DNA from: Struthio camelus
Lineage: Eukaryota > Chordata > Aves > Struthioniformes > Struthionidae
Direction of reading: 5' to 3'
Assembly: GCF_040807025.1 (NCBI RefSeq)
Contig: NC_090944.1
Coordinates: 3,066,068-3,130,067 of the forward strand
DNA: 64,000 bases
Both the position numbers and the translations under genes were made by a program. Below, piece after piece: positions 59,744 to 64,000 of this stretch; within the stretch, counting starts at the first letter, position 1, and every line of letters begins with the position of its first letter. Below the pieces are notes generated by a model, which was not told the origin of the DNA, searched no databases, and saw only the letters and a program-made list of their open reading frames with translations.

Positions 59744-60589
59744 GGGTTTGGGTGAGAGCAGCGTCAGGTGGGGCCTGGGGGTGCCCTGGCAGACCAGGTG
59801 TGTGGAAGTGATGTCACCATGGCATCACAATGCCGGGGTCTTTCTGGAGGTGGGGCTGGGGGAAGTGCCGCTGTCACTTTGCCTGCGAGCGAGCGAGCGA
59901 GCGAGTGTGCGAGCGAGTGCGCGAGCAGGTGGAGAGCGTGGCGTTGAGCTGGGGCGAAGGAGCGAGGCAGCGGGGTAAGAGCTGGCTCCTTCCGTCTCTC
60001 TGCAGTCTCTCCTCCCCTCGGGGCGCTCTCCCTGGCTTTGTCGCCCCCCCAGCGCCCACCACCCGCTGCACGCTCCCTCGGTGGGCACAAGCGCCACAAT
60101 CAGGCAAACGTCCCCGCCGCGAAGCCCAGCCACGCTCGGGCACCATTCTGCGCCCTTGCTGCTCACGACCCGGTGTCCCCGCGTCACACGTGGGAAAGCA
60201 GCGGCGGGAGCGGGCAGCCAGGCAAGGCCGACGGAGTGAGCGCACCGTGCCCTGCTTTTTGCAGAGTTGCTCTCGGCGGCCTTTGGCTCTTCTCCTGGTG
60301 TCAGATTGACGCTGTCGATCTTGGGGTGCGGAGGAGCGTGCACAGGGTGAGCCGCAGAGCAGAGCGGAGCGGTCAGGGTCGGGGGAGGTTGGTGGAGGGG
60401 CGTTGGAGGGGCGGTGGGGAGCAGGGCTTTGGGGGCTGCTGGTCTGCCTTGGTCGGGGAGGGGGAGGGTGGCTGCAAGGGGCGGCGTGCTCAGAGGTGGG
60501 TGCTGTGTTTTGGGTGGCACTCTTGGAGCAGGACGTGGAGGCGGAGCGCTGAGCAGGCTGCACGCTCGCGGCGCGCTTCCGGTGGCGGC
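59744..60589 (+). promoter_or_regulatory. GC-rich 5' flank of RVRF gene, copy 2
   Basis: Near-identical to 50,177-51,018, including the GAGC tract. It joins directly to the tail of VLIG copy 1, so the downstream gene's promoter sits against the dead GTPase. Confidence 0.45.
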
Positions 60590-62208
60590 ATGGAGCCTCG
60601 GAGGCTGAGCGTCGTGGGCGAGTTTGTGGTGCTGAGCCTCTTTGTGGTGTGCCTGGCCCACATGCCCTCGGTCGTCAACGTCCTCACGATCCTGTGCATA
60701 GCGGTGGTGTTGGTGCTGGCGGGGAAAAGGCTCTGGCCCAAGGTAGGAGTCAGCCTGGGCATGGCCCCGAGCTGGCGCGGGCAGCGAGAGGGCTGAGGCC
60801 GCGGCAGCACCTGCAGCAAGGGCAGCCTGACGGTGCTGCGCGCAAGCCTGCCTCCAGCCTCAGCTCTGCGTGCCCCGCGCAGCCCTTCCGCGAGCAGGGC
60901 GCCTCTTGGCGCAGCGTGGATGCTCGCCACTAAGGCAGCGCTCTCTTGGGCTGTGCAGGGGCCTCGCGGCAGTGCTGGCAGCCTGGGCAACGGCAGCGTG
61001 GACAAGCCCGGAGGTGAGCAGCCCCGGCCCAGAGCGTAGGCGCGCTCGGCAGCGCCTCCCGGCCAAGACAGCCCAGCGCCGCCAGCGCCCACCGCCCTCG
61101 GCCCCAGCTGGGGCTCCGCCCACGGGCTGCCCTCGCTCACTGCCTCTCTGCCTCCTCTTCCAGCAGCCTCCTTCCTGCCCACGGTGCAGACGCAGGACTG
61201 TGCAGCCAGCCGGCAGGCAGGGTAAGCGGAGGCCTGGCCTCCACAGCCCTGGCCAGGCCCACCGCAGGCAAGAGCCCGATGCAGCCCAGAGCCACGGACC
61301 TACGCCTGGCCTGGGCCCCCCAAAGAGCAGGGCATGGCATGGCTAGGGCTGGGGTCGACGCGCGGGATGCCCAGGACATGCCGCATGCCTGCTGCTCACC
61401 AACTGGGAAGCCCCTTTGCTCCTTGCCCACTGCTGCAGCCCTGGCCCCAGCACCCCCTCCGCCCGCACCCTGGCACCCTTTGGCGTCTGCTGCCACCAGG
61501 GCTTCCCCCTGGGGCCCCCAAGGCAGCCTCCTCACCTCCTTTCTCCCTCCCAGGCTCACAAGCGAGGACATCTTGTCCCCTCGCCACCTCCTGCCCACCT
61601 CCGAGCCGGACACGGATGGATGGAAGTTGGATGGCCCTCTCCCACTGCCACCACCCTCCATCCTGCTGGACGCTCCCCCAACACCTGCAGGAGTGCTGGG
61701 TGAGCTGCTTGTGCCCACAGCCCTCCCGCCATCCCCACCATGCAGGCGGGTCCGCTTTGGGCGCAACCAGACCGTGTTGCTGAGCGAGGAAGGTCACGAG
61801 CTGCTGGACTGCCTCCCCAAAGCCCCACACCTCGACTGGCCAGCCCACATCCCGCGCCGGTCCATCCTGCACTGTGCCTGGGCACCCGTCCCGCTGGCAG
61901 AGGAAGGCACAGTGCGGCCACTTTCACCCGCCGGGCAGTCCGAGGACGAAGAGGACGAGGAGCCAGCGTGTGCCACCTCCCTGCAGCGCTGGCCCACCAT
62001 GCAGCTCTGGAGCCCACCACCGGAGGCGCCCTCCCCTCCCGCTGCAGCCGCCGGCTGCACAGCGGCCCTGGCCTGCCTGCTGTGCCCAGCCTGCCCAGCC
62101 TGCCCTGCAGGCGCCTTCAGAGGGCTGCGCAAGGGCCTCCGCAGATGCGCCTCCTTCCTGCGAAGGCCACGGCGAGTGCTGAGGAGGCGCCAGGCAAGGG
62201 CCAGCTGA
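60590..62208 (+). CDS. unknown membrane-anchored protein with RVRF motif, copy 2
   Basis: Exons 60590-60742, 60959-61013, 61164-61221 and 61554-62208, the same phases and the same 306 codons as copy 1. Protein differences that I can see: Pro to Leu in the KR-WPK end of exon 1, Glu to Lys in exon 2 (NGSVDKPG) and Pro to Ser at the start of exon 3. The large last exon appears unchanged at protein level. All splice sites, the RVRF motif, the acidic run and the stop are kept. Identity and function are unknown, as for copy 1. Confidence 0.7.
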
Positions 62209-62300
62209 TTGGGGCCAGCAGCAGGCTCCGCGCCTGGGCAGAGGTGCCAGTAACCAGCGCCCGCGGAGCTAGACGCCTTTGCCACCTCCGGGCCAGCGTC

Positions 62301-62306
62301 AATAAA
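62301..62306 (+). promoter_or_regulatory. polyadenylation signal, RVRF gene copy 2
   Basis: AATAAA at the same relative place as in copy 1. Confidence 0.75.
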
Positions 62307-62358
62307 CCTCTGTGCAAGACTCTGCGGGAGGCGAGAGTGAAACACCATGTGAAGTGAT

Positions 62359-64000
62359 ATGAAGAAGGCGCAGGAATGCTCCCTGAGTCTTAGGAAGCCA
62401 GCCGTTCCCCGAACTCAGGCTTTCCTGCTCCTGACAGGGCTGAGTAGAGCAGCAACATGCAAAAACATGTCTCCAGAACAGAAGTTTAAATGCTTAGCTC
62501 AGATGAACCATCACATAGGAAACTGGCTGTCAGAAGAAGTCCGTGAGATCCTTACAAAGCGCGGTGGATGTGATCCTGGGGGCGCTCTGGAGCAAGATCT
62601 GAATTCCCCTGTGAATGGAGACTATGTAGCCTCCAACAGTGATCTGCAGAAAGAAGTTATAAAACGGGGGAGAATTGATATCGGTCAGGGGGCTGAGCGG
62701 AAAGATTCATCCAAGCCATCACCCTCAGCAGAACAGTGGGAGGATCCTAAAAGGAATGAGCGTTCCAGAGGCCAAGAGGTCCTCCACTTGATCAAACACC
62801 CGGGACTAGAAAATTGCTACGCAAGGAAAAGGGGGAGGGCAGATCTTCAGGTTATCGACAAGACTGCCCTGTGTGACAGCCAGCCCAGGATTGGCAGTGA
62901 ATACCCCTTCCATTTTCGGCACAAGCTGCTGATGCTGGACTACCGTGGAAGGTATCTGGTTTGCCAGGAGCATGGCAAAGCAAAAGAAGGCGTTCTGAGC
63001 ACTCCGAATGCAACAAGCCTTGGCGCTGAGTGCTCAGATAGTGCCTCAGATATTGACAGTGAGTTTTTCAATGCTGAGCGTGAAGAAGGGGATGCCTCTG
63101 TTACAGCAGGTCTGACACACACACATGCCATGGACCTCCAGGTGGCGATGTTTCATGGTGCCCCTGATTTCACGAGCCAGTACATTTCAACAAACCTCGC
63201 TTTGTGCCACTTGGCGCTCCCCCTCCTGCTACCAAATCCATGCACCGCACCAAGAGAGTTCCCTCAGCCAAGTTAAAAAGAGCTGGAAAGGGACGGAACA
63301 ATCGGGAAAGCAGACCACAGTTAAGAGGAGCAGACCACAATTCAGAGGCACAAAAACAAACCGATTGATCAGGCAGACACACTCATGGTGTCCTTCATAC
63401 GGATCGGGAGTTCTCCTTCCTCTTCCAAGGCTCAGCTCCTGAATGCTCTGCTGAGTAAACACAAACACGACACTTTCTTCCATCGACATTGCAAAGGCAG
63501 CACCAAAGGCTGTCTTCTAACGACAGGTGTTGTGCAGATCTCTTGGTCCTGTGCCAGTGGCAGTGCTGATGACACTTTTGACGGCTGTGTTGCTTTTTGT
63601 AACCTGCATGGAGATGCTAGAGGTCATGAACAACAATTGCCGTTTTTACAGCAGATCTCTTCTGTGAAGGAGGCTCTCAGTTAGCTGAGTCTGACCAGAG
63701 TGACAAGAAAGGCATGAACATTGTACGTGACCTGTGGCAGTCTCAAAAGCCTTTGATTTGTCTTTTCACTGAAGAAGAGAATGTTGCATGTGGCCGATCT
63801 AGCCAGAATGTAAAAAGAGGTATCCAGAACAGAAACACAGCAGAATTAGTAGAGGAGCTGATAAAAACAATCAGAGACCTACTAGCAAGGTGAAACAACC
63901 TCTTAAGGCTTGATGCTTGTCAGGACACAGCTCGCCAACGTGGATTTATTGTGGCTAAAGAGGCAGAAGAGTGTGTGAGAGCCAAAGCAAAGGCAAGAAC
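62359..64000 (+). pseudogene. GVIN1: very large interferon-inducible GTPase (VLIG/GVIN), broken copy 2, partial
   Basis: Copy of 52,805-54,446, cut by the window end before the G domain. The 305-codon opening frame (to 63,276) is the same as in copy 1. The frameshifts near 63,254, 63,369 and 63,679 and the in-frame TGA at 63,891-63,893 are at the same places as in copy 1, so the damage predates the duplication. One coding change is visible near 63,536 (GAG to CAG). Confidence 0.88.

Larger units (their letters stand above)
59744..64000. repeat. tandem segmental duplication, unit 2 (cut by window end)
   Basis: Second copy of the unit at 50,177-59,743, starting straight after VLIG copy 1 with no spacer. 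Differences from copy 1 include one more GAGC unit (59,885-59,905), small deletions in the third intron of the RVRF gene (near 61,235 and 61,490) and scattered substitutions. Confidence 0.93.

Noticed and set aside
58687..59811. 374-codon open frame as a separate gene
   Set aside because: It is the C-terminal part of the broken VLIG, reading on past its end into the 5' flank of the next unit.

Overview
The window looks like a bird nuclear genome. It carries several CR1 retroposon pieces, including the typical 3' end built on ATTCTGTG octamers, together with compact vertebrate genes, GT-AG introns and AATAAA signals. There is nothing prokaryotic: no operons, ribosome-binding sites or CRISPR.

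Layout. (1) 1-7.74 kb is a C-rich minisatellite with a basic unit of about 51 bp (30 + 21 bp sub-units) and larger internal duplications. Its long open frames are a by-product of the codon-multiple period. (2) About 9.0-49.2 kb, + strand, is one long multi-exon gene of the otoferlin class (type II ferlins). I can place about 35 exons from the linker before C2B to the C-terminal membrane anchor and polyadenylation signal. FER1L4 is the best guess and OTOF the alternative. The copy is damaged: two in-frame TGA codons (26,254 and 33,337), a missing block of exons between C2B and the FerA region (C2C is gone), a missing splice acceptor near 40.85 kb, a duplicated C2F exon whose two copies leave different reading phases, and a fossil second version of the terminal exon. 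The first exons (C2A) would lie left of the window. CR1 pieces and a small GC-rich dispersed repeat sit in its introns. (3) 50.18-59.74 kb is a unit of about 9.57 kb that repeats head to tail from 59.74 kb to the window end. Each unit holds a compact four-exon gene of unknown identity (306 codons, two N-terminal hydrophobic segments, an RVRF motif, an acidic run and a Cys/Arg-rich tail), followed by a broken very large interferon-inducible GTPase (VLIG/GVIN family). The four-exon gene is open in both copies. The VLIG is dead, and every lesion visible in copy 2 is also in copy 1, so it died before the duplication. In copy 1 the VLIG is split by a short inverted array of the same minisatellite, a CR1 3' end and about 550 bp of unassigned sequence.

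The most interesting parts are the unknown RVRF gene, apparently kept and duplicated next to a dead immune GTPase, and the decaying otoferlin-like ferlin with its duplicated C2F exon and paired terminal exons. All family calls come from recalled protein families and reading by eye; no search was run.
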